DNA of 64,000 nt, taken from NCBI GenBank assembly GCA_943737045.1, contig CALSFV010000013.1, forward strand, positions 1,402,501 to 1,466,500. Reading direction: 5' to 3'. Below, piece after piece: positions 13,432-25,126 of the stretch (position 1 is its first letter; each line of letters starts with the position of its first letter). Origin of the DNA: Parapristionchus giblindavisi. Lineage: Eukaryota > Nematoda > Chromadorea > Rhabditida > Diplogasteridae. A program made the translations under genes and the position numbers. A model generated the notes under the pieces. It saw only the letters and a program-made list of their open reading frames with translations, was not told where the DNA came from and did not search any database.

Positions 13432-13839
13432 TTGGACACCCTATGTAAACACGATCATACCCAAATATCTTTATTCTGTTCGAAAAGGTATCAGCAGCCT
13501 CCTGCAGCAGCCCAAAAGACGAAATCATCTGAGTGGATCCTACTTCGTCAGCAGCTTCCCAGAGTAGTCAGCCACGAAGATGTCGACAATATTCTGATGA
13601 GAATCATCGATGATGACGGTGAAATGCAGATCATAACTGTGAATAAGAGATTGCCAAACATTAAACGATTGAAAATTGACAAGATCTTTGCCTTATGCTG
13701 TGCTACATTTACGATTGACGTACGCCGTAACGATGGAGACATCCACGTAAACTTTCTAAAATCTAAATTTCGAAGAGAATTTCGGCATAAATGTATTGTT
13801 TATAACTACTATGTTGTATTCGTGACAAAATCTCGTTAG
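13432..13839 (+). pseudogene. Repeat-borne short coding segment, copy 1
   Basis: The conserved part (13486 to about 13640) reads RYQQPP, then LPRVVSHEDVDNILM and an acidic IIDDDGEMQII tail. Copies 2 and 3 end with PVE and a stop; this copy has changed there and reads on to 13839. No ATG is seen at the corresponding start. I do not recognise the family. Third-position differences outnumber amino-acid changes among the three copies in the core, which hints that the segment once coded for protein. Confidence 0.35.
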
Positions 13840-14293
13840 AAATTTTCATTCTGAAGAGTTTACGCGGATGTCTCCGTTTTAACGGCTGAACCACGTAAGG
13901 AAATAAAAAATATAAAGTATGACACATTCAAGTGCATTTTGTGAACTATCGTAGTTGATGGGGCATACGCCGTCCGGCAAAATTACGAACGTGTAAAGCA
14001 AATGTAACACCGCGTTATCCCGACATCCCTTTTTGCTCATTCTTCTATCTTCAATCTTCATGTTTTATACGTTTTCACTTTCGATGGGGTTTGATAAATA
14101 CATGCTCAAAACATAATCAACATCTAAATAAGTTTAAGATGGTTCATACCTTGGACAGTCACAGTTTACTAAGAGTTGTGGATTCGACTTTATCCTCGTA
14201 GAGGTTCCGAGGCAGGGCCGGCAGAAAGAGAGAGAATGAGAAGAGAAGACCGACGACAGCATGTGAAAGAAATAATATATATATATATATATA

Positions 14294-15100
14294 CAGTACA
14301 GCAGATTCCCCCAGTTAAAATGCGGTACGCGGGGTGACCCCGGGTGACTCCTCATGTCTCATCGAAATATTACTCTGTGAATATTGAATATCAGGTGTCG
14401 AAGTTATTTTTGTTGTATTACTCTGTGTCTGAACTATTTTATCACATAAAGTTTGGAATTTAAAAAAAATAAATAGCTTGATAAAATAAATAATATTGCA
14501 AATTACAGTATGACACGATTAGGGCTGCTATGCAGTGTGGCGAATCGTGATAAACTTTTTTCCTTTATTTTTGCGTGTTTTTAAAAGTATTTCTTTGTTT
14601 ATTTCATTTATTCCGACTTTAATTTTGTATTGTGCGCATACGCACAACAACCAATCAGAAAGATAAGCCTTTTCGTCAGGGCAACGCGTTTTCGTTAAAA
14701 AAAACTCAACCAGAAGTGCGCAGTATGCCCTCTCCACTATCAAACGCAAACAGACATGCGCACAATACAAAATTAAAGTCGGAATAAATGAAATAAACAA
14801 AGAAATACGTTTAAAAACACGCAAAAATAAGGGGGAAAAGTTTATCACGATTCGCCACACTGCATAGCAGCCCTAATCGTGGCATACTGTAATTTTCATT
14901 ATTATTTATTTTATCAAGCTATTTATTTTTTTAAATTCCAAACTTTATGTGATAAAATAGTTCAGACACAGAGTAATACAACAAAAATAGCTTCGACACC
15001 TGATATTCAATATTCACAGAGTAATAATTCGATGAGATATGAGGAGTCACCCGGGGTCACCCCGCGTACCGCATTTTAACTGGGGGAATCTGCTGTACTG
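14294..15100. mobile_element. Inverted-repeat DNA transposon (Tc1/mariner-like ends)
   Basis: The two halves are long inverted copies: CAGTACAGCAGATTCCCCC at the left, reverse complement at the right, with the arms continuing for most of about 400 bp each. Flanking dinucleotides are TA on both sides, as expected for Tc1/mariner. No transposase frame is present, so it is a non-autonomous foldback element. It lies in a (TA)n tract that interrupts the composite-repeat body. Confidence 0.75.
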
Positions 15101-16377
15101 TATATTTATCGACATGCTCAGCATGAAACAATACAGGTTTGTAAATCTAAGATAATAGATCACATAACACTCTCGGCATAAATTTATATTGAAAGAGGGT
15201 AAAGTTGGGCAGGGATTGAATATATGGGAAAGAAGAAGGAAAGAATGATAGAATGGGGCAGAAAGAGGGGGGAATCTCTCATTGATGGGATCATCCCTCG
15301 CACGTGTCACTGGTCCGATATATAGAAGTGCTGGAACCGAGCAGGACTTGTAAGGATTAGAGATAGTAGCGCCAATAGTGAGTAGTGCATAGAATAATCG
15401 GTGGAGGAGGCCGATGTTATTGTGTGACATGATTGAATTTCTAAGATGGTCTTACAATGAGAGATGCAATTGGGGAATGGTAGGGGAATGGTAAAAGATG
15501 AATAACTAGGATGCAAAAAGAGTAGGGTATTCATTATTCATTAACAACGATTTGAACTGCGAATGTGACACACAAATAAGAATAAGAGAAAATAATAAAG
15601 ATCAAATAACAGATTTAAAGGGGACAAACCGAGAAGCGATGAGTAGAGGAGACGAAGACAAACGACCGAGAACTGTCCATGAAAGGAATGAAAATGAGAC
15701 TGGACGATTATCATATTCAAGATAAAAATGATGAGACAATAGCAGATGGACAATGGGCAAATCAATCAATCAATCGTATCATTTGAAGCAATAGTCGCTA
15801 GATGAGGATGGGGCGAAACACTCCATAGGGTGTATTCCACCAGTTGCTAATAGCTCGTGGACGCTCGAGGTGTGCCTTTAAGTTGTCCCCATTCAACAGT
15901 GATAGTTCAGAAATCGAATGAAATTGAAAGAGCAAATAATGAATATACAAGTCATGCAAATGTACTCAATACTAATTAGAGGAACACTGTTTCGGCCATA
16001 GGTTCTAGACAGTGAACCTCTACTCAATGGGGTTGGCCATCTTCAGTAGAACCCCCATTGAGTTGGATATCAAAAAGTTTTTAGTGATAGTTGTAAAGCA
16101 TGCAAAATCTCATTTCTATAGTTAGTAATAAATACAAATGAACGAAATAACGAAATATAAATAACATTAAAATGGCAAAAATAACACAACATTAATATGG
16201 CAAAAATAACACAACATTAATAGTACAATAGCATAATATGAAAGCAATATTCTCTTATATGTTAGTAAATGTTTTCAATATTCATGCATATCAAAAGGTT
16301 GGCTATTCTAATAGGTATTAATTAACCCACGTATCCAATCGATTGATGCGTCCTCTCCGTCGTAAAGCAACATTTAA
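15101..16377. other. Gene-free stretch with end of composite repeat
   Basis: 15105-15585 is unique-looking sequence between the inverted-repeat element and the resumed composite body (15590-15830). Beyond it I see a short imperfect palindrome near 15990-16060 (AACCTCTACTCAATGGGG) and a tandem pair of about 29 bp at 16164-16222 (ATGGCAAAAATAACACAACA). No coding sequence is supported. Confidence 0.5.
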
Positions 16378-17197
16378 GAGGCCGTTTGTGTAAGAGTCGG
16401 ACAAATCTGAGGGAGGGTTGGCACAGGCCAAAAAATTTAATACCCTCAAAACTTGTGTATAGGGGTTATCAACCTCGCTGAAGATGTGCATAGTCATTTT
16501 GGTTCCAGTGGTCCCGCAACGCCTGGGCGGGATTACGGTAGCATCACGTTCTCAAGCTGTTCTCGATCCGTGGTTGAGCTAGAGGTATAAAAATTGGGCT
16601 CCTTAGACAGAATTCGATGGCGATGATGGCTGTCTACTTCATTTGTTTTGAAAATGTTACAAAAAGTCGATTATTGGAAATTTTGATTGAGAAGGTTGCG
16701 AGCCTAGCGAGTATGACAGTCTCTTGAGTGCGAGATAGCGTGCGGAATTGAGAGAGTACTCTTGTAAGGCGCACATCATTATATCGAGCCAATGAAAGCT
16801 TTCTCGACGGAGATAAGGGCTCAAAATACATCGTTGGAATCCTCTCGTCACGCCGGTTCGAACTGTCATACTCGCTAGGCTCGCAACCGTCTCAATGAAA
16901 ATTTCCAATAATCGACCTTTTGGAAAATTTTCAAAACAAATAAAGTAGACAGCCATCATCGCCATCTAATTCTGTCCCAGGAGCCAAATTTTCATACTTC
17001 TAGCTCTACCATGGACCGAGAACCGATTGAAAACGTGATTATACCATAATCACGCCCAGGCGTTGCGGTACCACTAGAGCCAAAATGACTATGCACATCT
17101 TCATCAGCGAGGTCGATAACCCCTGTACACAAGTTTTGAGGGTATTAAAATTTTTGGCCTGTGCCAACCCTTGTTCGACTTTTACGCAAACGGCCTC
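16378..17197. mobile_element. Foldback DNA element, GAGGCCG family, TTAA target
   Basis: The left end GAGGCCGTTTGTGTAAGAG and the right end CTTTTACGCAAACGGCCTC are inverted repeats. Pairing continues inward through CTCAAAACTTGTGTA and GCAACGCCTGGGCG. The element is flanked by TTAA on both sides (16374-16377, 17198-17201), as in piggyBac-type insertion. There is no transposase frame. A relative with the same ends is at 54349-55358. Confidence 0.75.
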
Positions 17198-17348
17198 TTA
17201 AATATGTGTAGATCAATTGGTTTAGAAATAACAATCAGTAGAGGAAGGTGTAAATGTAATTGCAATGTTTGATTTTTTTATTTGGAATTATCAGGTTGGC
17301 GGGAAAGTCAATTTTAGTTATAGGAGCTCTTCTCGGCCTTTTGTTTAA

Positions 17349-19271
17349 GAGACCGGCTCGGTAAGACTCGAGCATTATGACCCCCTGCCGGACATTCGCC
17401 AAGACTTTCGATCTGGGCCTCAATACTTTCATCATAGACACATACCGGGGGGAGACCGATGAAAGTTATAGTGAAAATGCCCCTGGGCTCAAACCCGGCC
17501 CACATATGTTTCATAAAATAAAAATTTAAAAATTCATAACTTTTCAATCGTGATAGCTAGGACTTTTATTTCTTTTTATTGGTGAACAACATGTCATGCA
17601 CTCTTATAAACACAGCTGAGTAGTAATATCATATCGTTCTGAATATGTTTTTCGTGTCTGATTTTCAGATTTTTCCTCTTCCATACTCTTCAACAGAGAG
17701 ACGGCAAGCATTGACATAGTAAATATTGTAGCCCTGACAATTTTGTACATGATGGTTACATTCCCTTGGAAATCCATCTTTTCTGTAGCATCGAGAATTG
17801 CAACTGAATGTGAGATATGTGTAATTTGCAAAAATAGAAAATTAAATTTCTTGAAATTTCTAAGAGTAAGAGGTAGGTTTATAATGTCATTTTACTCCTA
17901 GTGATGCGCATACATAGAAAAAATACACAAATATACTCAGACTACATTTTAAAAAAAATTAGAAAAATAATTATTTTATTTTTATTTTTTCAACTCCCAC
18001 ATTCAGTCGACCGTCAAGGCAAGTTGATTCATAGGGCGGATGGTGGCTGGTGCATGTCCGTTTGCGAAAACAACTGCCTCGTGAAGAATCGTCGTTTCGC
18101 AGATCTAGAATTTATTTATTAAATTATCGAACTTGAAAATTTATATGTTTCTTTGATATAAATCGGTTGGAAGGTGGCGTACGACAACCAAAGCTGTACC
18201 ATTGTTATCAGTAGGAGTGTACTTTACTGCACTACCGTAACCGTCATAAAAATAAAAGTTGGCTCACTGCTGATATAATAGCATATAGTATTTGGTCTGG
18301 GATCATCATGAATTTTTCGACCTCAGCCATTCTGAACCATGAACCCGGGGTCATGGTTGAGAATTATGGATCGACTGAAAAAAACTTAGTTCGTGATTCC
18401 TGACGGTTACGGTAGTGCAGTACAGTATACTCCTACTGATAACAATACCACCTTCCAACCGATTTATATGGAATAAACATGTAAATATTCAAGTTTGATG
18501 ATTGAAAAAATAAATTCTAGATCTGCGAAACGACGATTCTTCACGTGGCAGTTGTTTTCGCAAACGGACATGTATCAGCCACTATCTGCCCTATGAATCA
18601 ACTTGACTCGACTTTCGACTCAATATGCAGTTTGAAAAAAATAAAAATATAATAATTATTTTTCTCAATTTAAAAGAAATGTTGTCTGAGTCTACTTGTA
18701 TATTTTTTCTGTGTACGCGCATCACTACGAGTAAAATTACATAATAAAGCCACCTCTTACTCTTACGAATTTTAAGAAATTTAATTTTTGCTTTTTGCAA
18801 ATTACATATATCTCACATTCAGTTGCAATTCTCGATGCTTCAGAAAAGTTGGATTTCCAAGGGAATGTGACCATCATGTAGACAATTGTCAGGGCTACAA
18901 TATGTACTATGTCAATGCTTGCCGTCTCTCTGTTGAAGAGTATAGAAGAGGAAAAATCTGAAAATCAGACAAGAAAAAACATATTCAGAACGATATGATA
19001 TTACTACTCAGCTGTGTTTATAAGAGTGCATGACATGTTATTCACCAATAAAAAGAAATAAAAGTCCTAGCTATCACGATTGAAAAGTTATGAATTTTTA
19101 ATTTTTTTTATTTTATGAAACATATGTGAGCCGGGTTTGAGCCCAGGGGCATTTTCACTAGAACTTTCATCGGTCTCCCCCCGGTATGTGTCTATGATGA
19201 AAGTATTGAGGCCCAGATCTAAAGTCTTGGCGAATGTCCGGACCATGCTCGAGTCTTACCGAGCCGGTCTC
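17349..19271. mobile_element. 1.9-kb foldback element inserted in a U2-like motif
   Basis: Long inverted arms of about 900 bp each (GAGACCGGCTCGGTAAGACT at the left, its complement at the right) enclose a short centre near 18240-18410. TTAA flanks both ends (17345-17348, 19272-19275). Joining the outer flanks reconstitutes a U2-like satellite motif (CTCGGCCTTTTGTTTAA at the left, TTAAGATGGGAG at the right). No transposase frame is present. Internal AT-rich segments have diverged between arms, so the element is not very recent. Confidence 0.8.
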
Positions 19272-19547
19272 TTAAGATGGGAGTAGGAACTCTTCTCGGC
19301 CTTTTGGCTAAGATGGGGATGGTGAAAAGTGTGAGAGATAGTGTTTCACAAAACAACAGTATGGAACACACTCAATTATCGATTCTAATTTCATAATCAA
19401 TATTAAAATTAAATATTTTATTTGCTGCGATGGCATACTAGTGGATTCTCGATCTCAAAACTGTTCTCGGCCTTCTGGCTAAGATGGGTTAGTGAAACGT
19501 AGTATGGAACATACTCAATTATTTGTTTTTGAAAGGCAATTATTTGT
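19272..19547 (+). repeat. Dispersed U2-like satellite monomers
   Basis: U2-like motifs occur at about 19293-19312 and 19468-19487 (the second mutated to GGCCTTCTGGCTAAGAT) with satellite-like sequence between them. The second monomer breaks off at the start of retroelement 2. Confidence 0.8.
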
Positions 19548-21400
19548 TCTGTGTGTTTCTTCGCGTCAATATACCTCCTCCCAATCATTCCTCCCCATCG
19601 ATTGGCCCTTCCCAACTGTCGCCTATTATTCTTCACTTCCCGATCCCTCTCGCCTCGTTAATATGCGCGTATTGTTCACGTGGACCCAAGACGACTCACC
19701 GTGAGTTCAAGAGAAAGGAAGACCTGACCAAGCACGTGAGACTGCACCACCCGAATGGCTCGATTGCCATTCGATGCTCAATCTGCGGTATGGAGGACCT
19801 GCCGAAGACGGTGAACAGCCACTACAAGAAGGAACATGACCCGCACGCGATCACCACCATTCCACGTGCCCCTTCCCGCCCTATTACCCGGGCCCGTGTC
19901 CATTCCTCGTCCATCCCGTCGACCTCTACCGCCGGCCCCGCGAGAGCCACGTCATCAAGAACCTCGCCGGCGCCGTCAGCTGCATCGTCTAGGCCGACAC
20001 GGACAAAGAGGAGGAGAACGCCAACCCTCTCCCCGGTGAGTTCTGTTTCTTCCATATCTCTATCATCTATTCACTACTCGGATGATAGTGATCACAATTC
20101 ACCGGGGGGAGTGGGAATAGGAGTAGTCGGGAGTAGAAGTAGAGACTCTATTGATCGTGTGGCCTCTTCCCATCTTTCCAGAGTCTCTCTCGTCTCTCAC
20201 TCGTCGCCTCGATCGATTGGGACACAGCGTTCTCATGACTTTCAAAGCAAGAACAACCGCTCAACATACAAACTCTCTCGCATACAATGGTCTCTCCTTT
20301 GTCTTGCTTTGGAAGAAAAATGGCTTGGACCAGAATACTGTGGGGAGAGGTCACGTGCTCTCTCCAACTGCCCACGTGACCCCGCCGCGTGTTCACGTGA
20401 CCCCGCCGCCACCTCACGTGTCGCCCACGAGCCCGCCCTCGCCGCTGCCGGTGGATACAGAGGACATGGAGGATCAATCATATCAGGTCGTTTATTCCCC
20501 TTCATCGACCCGATCCGATTCAGGTGGCCCTCTTCATGCTACCCCGGGTGTGTCCCAACATGGTTCCCCAAGGGCCCTGACCCCCTTACCCCTCCATTCC
20601 CGCAGTCACACTACCCGAGAATGGAAGAGGCATGATATGATGGATATTTCGTGTGACTTGAAGGACACCATCATCCAGTCACGACCACCGGACAACCGCC
20701 CCAAGCCACGCCCACTTGCTGTCAGGCCCCGTTCTCTCCCTACCCACCACTCGTACAATGGTTGAGGAAGCGACAAGGATCCAGCGGCTCTATTACGACA
20801 ACAAGCAACGTGCCTGGAAGGAAATCTCTGAGATGGTGACTTTCTGTCAGATTGATACCAAAGTAAGATCATTTTACCATTCACCATTGAGAACATTTGT
20901 GTTATTGATGATATATCAATTATAATTCCCGAGCTTTTGTCATTGTAGACGTGGCAATTCCGTACGAGGGCGACGATGAGGCGTTGAGGCGAGCTGACGA
21001 GCAGAAGAGGGCCAAGTACGATGACATCCGTGGCTACTTCGAGAGGGAAGGATACGAAGCTCACTGCTTCGCTTTCGTGGTCAGTACCCTGGGAGCGTGG
21101 TACCAAGGGAACGAAGGTGCATTGCTCGCCCTTCGCGTCCCGGTACCGTACTCCCGGCTGATGAGGAAGCTCATGGTATCATACGTTATTCGTTCATCTC
21201 GTGATATCTACTGTGAGCATGTCTCATCTTAGAGCACTCGGGCGACACGGTTCCGTCACCATACCCCTGTCGATGTGCCCGATGCGAGCCAGCACCACGG
21301 ATGCCATTCCTCGCATCCGCCCCAAAAGCCCCGTCCCCTCTCATCGTGCCGTAACCGAAAGAGAACGGTCATTGAGGCACACCCATTAGAATTCGCTCCC
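19548..21400 (+). mobile_element. NeSL/Utopia-like non-LTR retroelement remnant 2
   Basis: The first 130 bp match element 1. A zinc-finger region is intact at about 19660-19840: a first finger with C-x2-C then L-T-K-H-V-R-L-H-H, and a second with C-S-I-C-G then H-Y-K-K-E-H. A Ser/Pro/Arg-rich linker follows, including repeated HVTPP units at about 20370-20430. A segment reading IQRLYYDNKQRAW (about 20776-20815) resembles the start of NeSL reverse transcriptases, but the rest of the RT is missing. The endonuclease end follows (20947-21232). An inserted piece at 20218-20347 is also found, reversed, at 28021-28143. The element is flanked by U2-like motifs at 19468 and about 21753. Confidence 0.6.
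20947..21232 (+). pseudogene. Endonuclease C-terminal domain of retroelement 2
   Basis: One open frame reads VAIPYEGDDEALR, then AKYDDIRGYFEREGY, FAFVVSTLGAW, LLALRVPVPYSRLMRKL, and ends CEHVSS plus stop. The VAIPYE motif and the following helix match the restriction-like endonuclease of NeSL/R2 elements. The upstream PD motif seen in element 1 is missing. This copy is in frame but truncated on its N-terminal side. Confidence 0.55.
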
Positions 21401-21747
21401 TCTAGCTTCACCATTTCTTGCTAACTCTTGTGATTTGCTTGTGAATAATAATATTGTTTCATTGTCCACTACCATTGATCTTTGATCTTTGGTAAACTAC
21501 AGTTTACTAACTCATTTAACTATTATCTTAACCCGTCCCTTCTTGCCCCCCACTGAAACCGATGTGCCGTGGGCGACCCCTGGGGCCATCGGTGGAAGTG
21601 CCAACCTCTCATTGATCTTTGATCTTTGAGCTCATGAGAAGTATATTCTGTATTATTCATTATTTATCACGACTAACTATTCTTCATCATACTTTTCATT
21701 GTATTCCTCGTGTGCTAACATATCTTGCGATAAACCTGTAATCGATC
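21401..21747. other. Flank of retroelement 2, no gene
   Basis: It contains two short GATCTTT runs (about 21478 and 21611), otherwise unremarkable AT-rich DNA. No supported gene. Confidence 0.5.
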
Positions 21748-22070
21748 TAAAAATTCTTCTCTGCCTTTTGCCTAAGATAGGATAGTGAAAAGTATGAGAG
21801 AGCGTTTCACAAAGCAACAGTATGGAACATACTCATTATCGATTCAGATTTCATAAACATCTAATGCATGGCACTGATACTCGCACTGAGAGTATCTTTT
21901 AGATGCGCTCTCTCTCTGGTTGACACAGAGAATCCAGAATCATACTCAAGTGCATTTTATGGAAAGCCTTTGACGCAGAACACACGCTAACAAAGAGAAA
22001 ACGAGAATTCAACAAGGTAAAAATAGCAAAAAGAGTTGAAAAGATTTGGCAGAGTTTACCTCTCGCTTAT

Positions 22071-22152
22071 CTTTCTCTGGGATTCGAACTTTCTTGCCGA
22101 CCAACCGCCCGTATTGGCCGTCCGACCTGTTATCCACTAGACCATGGGTCCC
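22071..22152 (-). repeat. tRNA-like (Gly-GCC-like) sequence, copy 2
   Basis: Same structure as at 13250-13329: acceptor-like GGGACCC, A box TGGTCTAGTGG, and B-box-like GTTCGAATCC. It fails as a true tRNA because the T stem is poor. Confidence 0.6.
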
Positions 22153-22315
22153 TATTAACAACCATTTCAAATGATATAGATATACTTGCCCGGTCCATTT
22201 GACTGTACCCCTTATATATAGTGATTTTAACTCCGCCCTTTTGACTTCGCGGGCTTGGACACCCTATGTAAACACGATCATACCCAAATATCTTTATTCA
22301 ATCAGAAAACGGTAT

Positions 22316-22468
22316 CAGCAGCCTCCTGTCAAGCAAAAGAAGAAGGCATCAGTGCGCATCCTACTTCGTCAGCAGCTCCCCAGAGTAGTCAGCCACGAAG
22401 ATGTCGACAATATTCTGATGAGAATCATAGATGATGATGGTGAAATGCAGATCATACCTGTAGAATAA
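22316..22468 (+). pseudogene. Repeat-borne short coding segment, copy 2
   Basis: Reads RYQQPP, a Lys-rich run, then LPRVVSHEDVDNILM, IIDDDGEMQII and PVE with a stop at 22466-22468. No ATG is visible at the conserved start (CAG where copy 3 has ATG), although the frame is open further upstream. Unknown family. Confidence 0.35.
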
Positions 22469-23128
22469 GCGATTGTCATGCATTAAACGATTGAAAATTG
22501 ACATGATCTGCCTGCCTTATCCCCCCTTATCATTTGCGCCGGGGTTTGACAAATACATATACATGACATAATCAACAGCTAAATAAGTTGAAGTTGGTTC
22601 GTACCTTGTACAGCTACAGTTTAATAACAGTTGAGGAATCGACTTTATCCTCGTAGAAGTTCCGAGGCAGGGCTGGCAGAAAGAGGGAATAGGAGAAGAG
22701 AAGACCGACGGCAGAATGTGAATGAAATAAGAATAGAATAACATAGTAAAGATCAAAGAGCAGCTTTAAAAGGGGACAAACCGAGAAGCGATGAGTGGTG
22801 GGGACGAAGATAAACGACCGAGAACTATCCATGATAGGAATGAAAATGAGACTACACGATTATCATATTCAAAATGAAAATGATTCGGCAATAATTGCGG
22901 GACAATGCGCAAATCAATCAATCAATCAATCTTATCATTTGAAGCAATAGTCGCTAGATGAGGTTGGGACAAACAAATTCATATGGTGTATTCCACCAGA
23001 TGCTAATAGCTCTTCAACGCAAATCGACTCGACAAAGTCAAATGTTCGTTGATTAAATGGTTTAGAAATGCAATCACTCCAGAGGAAGAAATTCACGATC
23101 TTAAAACATTTATAGGCCTTTTGGCTAA

Positions 23129-23803
23129 CAAGGGAAGCACCAGTTGCGACGGAAACGATTCTGAAAGGGACCCATATGGGTAGTTAGTGTTGAGGGGGAG
23201 TCCGCCAAAACTGTTTTCAAAAGCTGCATCGCGGACATACTAATCGATAATTTCGACTAGTGAGTGTCCACCTCCTTCAAAAAATCCGTGCCCCAAGGCC
23301 TTCATATTCGGAAAATGCAGCGATTATCCATATGAATGCAAGGAAGAATGATGCACTAATTGTCCCAAGTTTGAGAAGCTATTCTGCTTCGAATGTTTTT
23401 GACGAACTTGCACCAATACTGATTATTTAGGTGTAGTTCACTGTTTATCTTCATTCACCGTATTCTATTTTAAAGATAAAGCTCTGAAATGTTGATAAAA
23501 CAATGAAAATGGAATTGAGGAAGTTTGTAAAAATCAGCAAAAGAATAATGACCGGGACGGGAATCGAAACAGGGGGTATGGGAGTGCTAGTGTGATGACC
23601 TCCCGGTTAAGCCGCCGATGCAGTTGTGCACTCTACGTTGCATCTCCTTGAGTATTTAAGCGGCGCGTGCATCGATCGATATTATCGATTAGTAGGTCCG
23701 CGGTGCAGCTTTTGAAAACAGTTTTGGCGGTCTCCCCCTCAACACTAACTACCCATATGGGTCCCTTTCAGAATCGTTTCCGTCGCAACTGGTGCTTCCC
23801 TTG
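23129..23803. mobile_element. Harbinger-like MITE in a U2-like motif
   Basis: Terminal inverted repeats of more than 100 bp start CAAGGGAAGCACCAGTTGCG and end with the complement, flanked by TAA on both sides (23126-23128, 23804-23806). Three-base TAA duplications are typical of PIF/Harbinger. The target is the GGCTAA of a U2-like motif, and the motif remnant TAAGATTGG resumes on the right. A second family member is at 39968-40867. No transposase. Confidence 0.8.
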
Positions 23804-24936
23804 TAAGATTGGAATAGGAACACTTCGCGGCCTTTTGGATAAGGTGGGAGTAGGAAAAATAATATCTTTTCTCAAAAGAACAGTACATTATCGTTTCAGA
23901 TATCTTGTACATTTTCATAAATCATTTAAAAATATTGCGTCGATTATGTACTAGAGGAAGCTCGATCTAGAAACTCTTCTCGGACTTTTGGCTGAGAGGG
24001 AAATAGTGAAAAGTATTAACAAATCTCTCATACAAACTGATATTTCTCTCCGAGAGTATCTTCTAGATGCGCTCTCCATAAAACGTCAAGTGCTCGGTCC
24101 AAATCATCTCTCCAGCGCAAATAGACTCGACAAAGATTTTAAATACATTTGATCTTGTATTTTGATTTTGATTTGATTCACAAGGATAGTTCAAAAATCA
24201 AGTGTAACAAACCAGTCAAATATTTGTAGATCAAATGGTTTAGAAATAGCCAGAGGAAGGGATTCTCTATCTCATAGCCCTTCCTTGTCTCATAGCCCTG
24301 GCAAATGGGGTGTGGCAAATGCATACTCAAAGCATAATCAACAGCTAAATAAGTAGAAGTTGGTTCGTACCTTGAACAGCTACAGTTTACTACAATTTGA
24401 AGAATCGACTTTGTCCACGTAGATATTCCGACACAGAGCTGGCAGAAAGACAGAACAGGAGAAGAGAAGACCGACGGCAGCATGTGAAAGAAGTAAGAAA
24501 AGGATAACAAAGCAAAGATCAAAGATCAGCTTTCAAAGGGGACAAACCGAGAATCGATGAGTAGAGGAGACGAAGACAAACGACCGAGAAGAGTAAATGA
24601 AAAGAATGAAAATGAAAATGAAAGACTACACGATTATCATATTCAAAATGAAAAGGACTAGACAATAATAGCGGGACAATGCGCAAATCAATCACTCAAT
24701 CTTATCATTTAGCCGCTAGATGAGGATGGGGTGAAACACGTCATACGGTATATTCCATCAGTTGCTAATAGCTCGGTCCATGTCATCTCTTCAAGGCAAG
24801 TCGACTCGACAAAGATACTTAAAAAATCGGGTGTAAGAAACAAGTCAAATATTTGTAGATCAATTGGGTTAGAAATAGCAATCACTCCAGAGGAAGGGAT
24901 TCTCGATCTTAAAACTCTTCTCTTCCCTTTGTCTAA
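23804..24936 (+). repeat. Composite U2-headed repeat, copy 3 (partial)
   Basis: U2-like motifs are at about 23831-23848 and 23978-23994, GAGAGTATCTTCTAGATGCG is at about 24047, and the 430-bp body is at about 24320-24745. The tRNA-like part, TATA-like box and short coding segment are missing. The copy ends in a U2-like motif at 24917-24936 that is split by the next insertion. Confidence 0.65.
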
Positions 24937-25126
24937 CAGAGATTAAATTTGCCCGAGTAACGATAGTTGGCGAGCGATTTGCCCGTATTTTGGCAAATGT
25001 TAACCGGTATATGGGTAAATCGCTGGTTTTTAGGCTTTTATTTGCCCGAATATGGGCAGATCGTGTACATAAGTAGTCTAAAATGGCAAATCTGTTGCCC
25101 ATATTTGGGCAAGTTTGCTCTCTGTG
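24937..25126. mobile_element. Small inverted-repeat insertion in a U2-like motif
   Basis: About 190 bp with imperfect ends (CAGAGATTAAATTTGCCC and CAGAGAGCAAACTTGCCC in reverse). It lies after CTAA, and TAAGATGGGG resumes on its right side, consistent with a TAA duplication. The interior is rich in repeats of TTTGCCC(A/G). Unknown family. Confidence 0.55.

Larger units (their letters stand above)
12638..15840 (+). repeat. Composite U2-headed repeat, copy 1 (interrupted)
   Basis: Order of parts: U2-like head (12712-12731), a segment with GAGAGTATCTTCTAGATGCG (about 13049), tRNA-like sequence on the - strand (13250-13329), TATA-like box (13388-13402), a short coding segment (13486-13640), and a body starting at about 14085 with GACCGACGACAGCATGTG near 14249. 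The body stops at the inverted-repeat element at 14294 and resumes near 15590 (AAAGGGGACAAACCGAG). The same parts in the same order occur at 21748-23128, partly at 23940-24936, and at 25950-26590. The copies are diverged, so this is an old dispersed or tandemly spread unit. Confidence 0.75.
21748..23128 (+). repeat. Composite U2-headed repeat, copy 2
   Basis: A degenerate U2-like head (about 21753-21777) is followed by GAGAGTATCTTTTAGATGCG, tRNA-like sequence (22071-22152), TATA-like box (22209-22223), the short coding segment (22316-22468) and the 430-bp body (22555-22980). The unit runs to a second U2-like motif at 23115-23128, where a Harbinger-like MITE has inserted. This is the most complete copy and shows the unit to be about 1.4 kb. 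Confidence 0.75.

Noticed and set aside
14528..14860. Open frame of 110 codons in the 14.3-15.1 kb element
   Set aside because: It reads across the arms and centre of a palindrome. There is no transposase motif and the mirrored arm gives a similar shadow frame.
15047..15430. 127-codon frame on the - strand
   Set aside because: It begins within the inverted-repeat element, crosses its border into unrelated DNA, and shows no family similarity.
20148..20477. 109-codon frame on the - strand within retroelement 2
   Set aside because: Antisense of the Pro-rich linker and inserted fragment.
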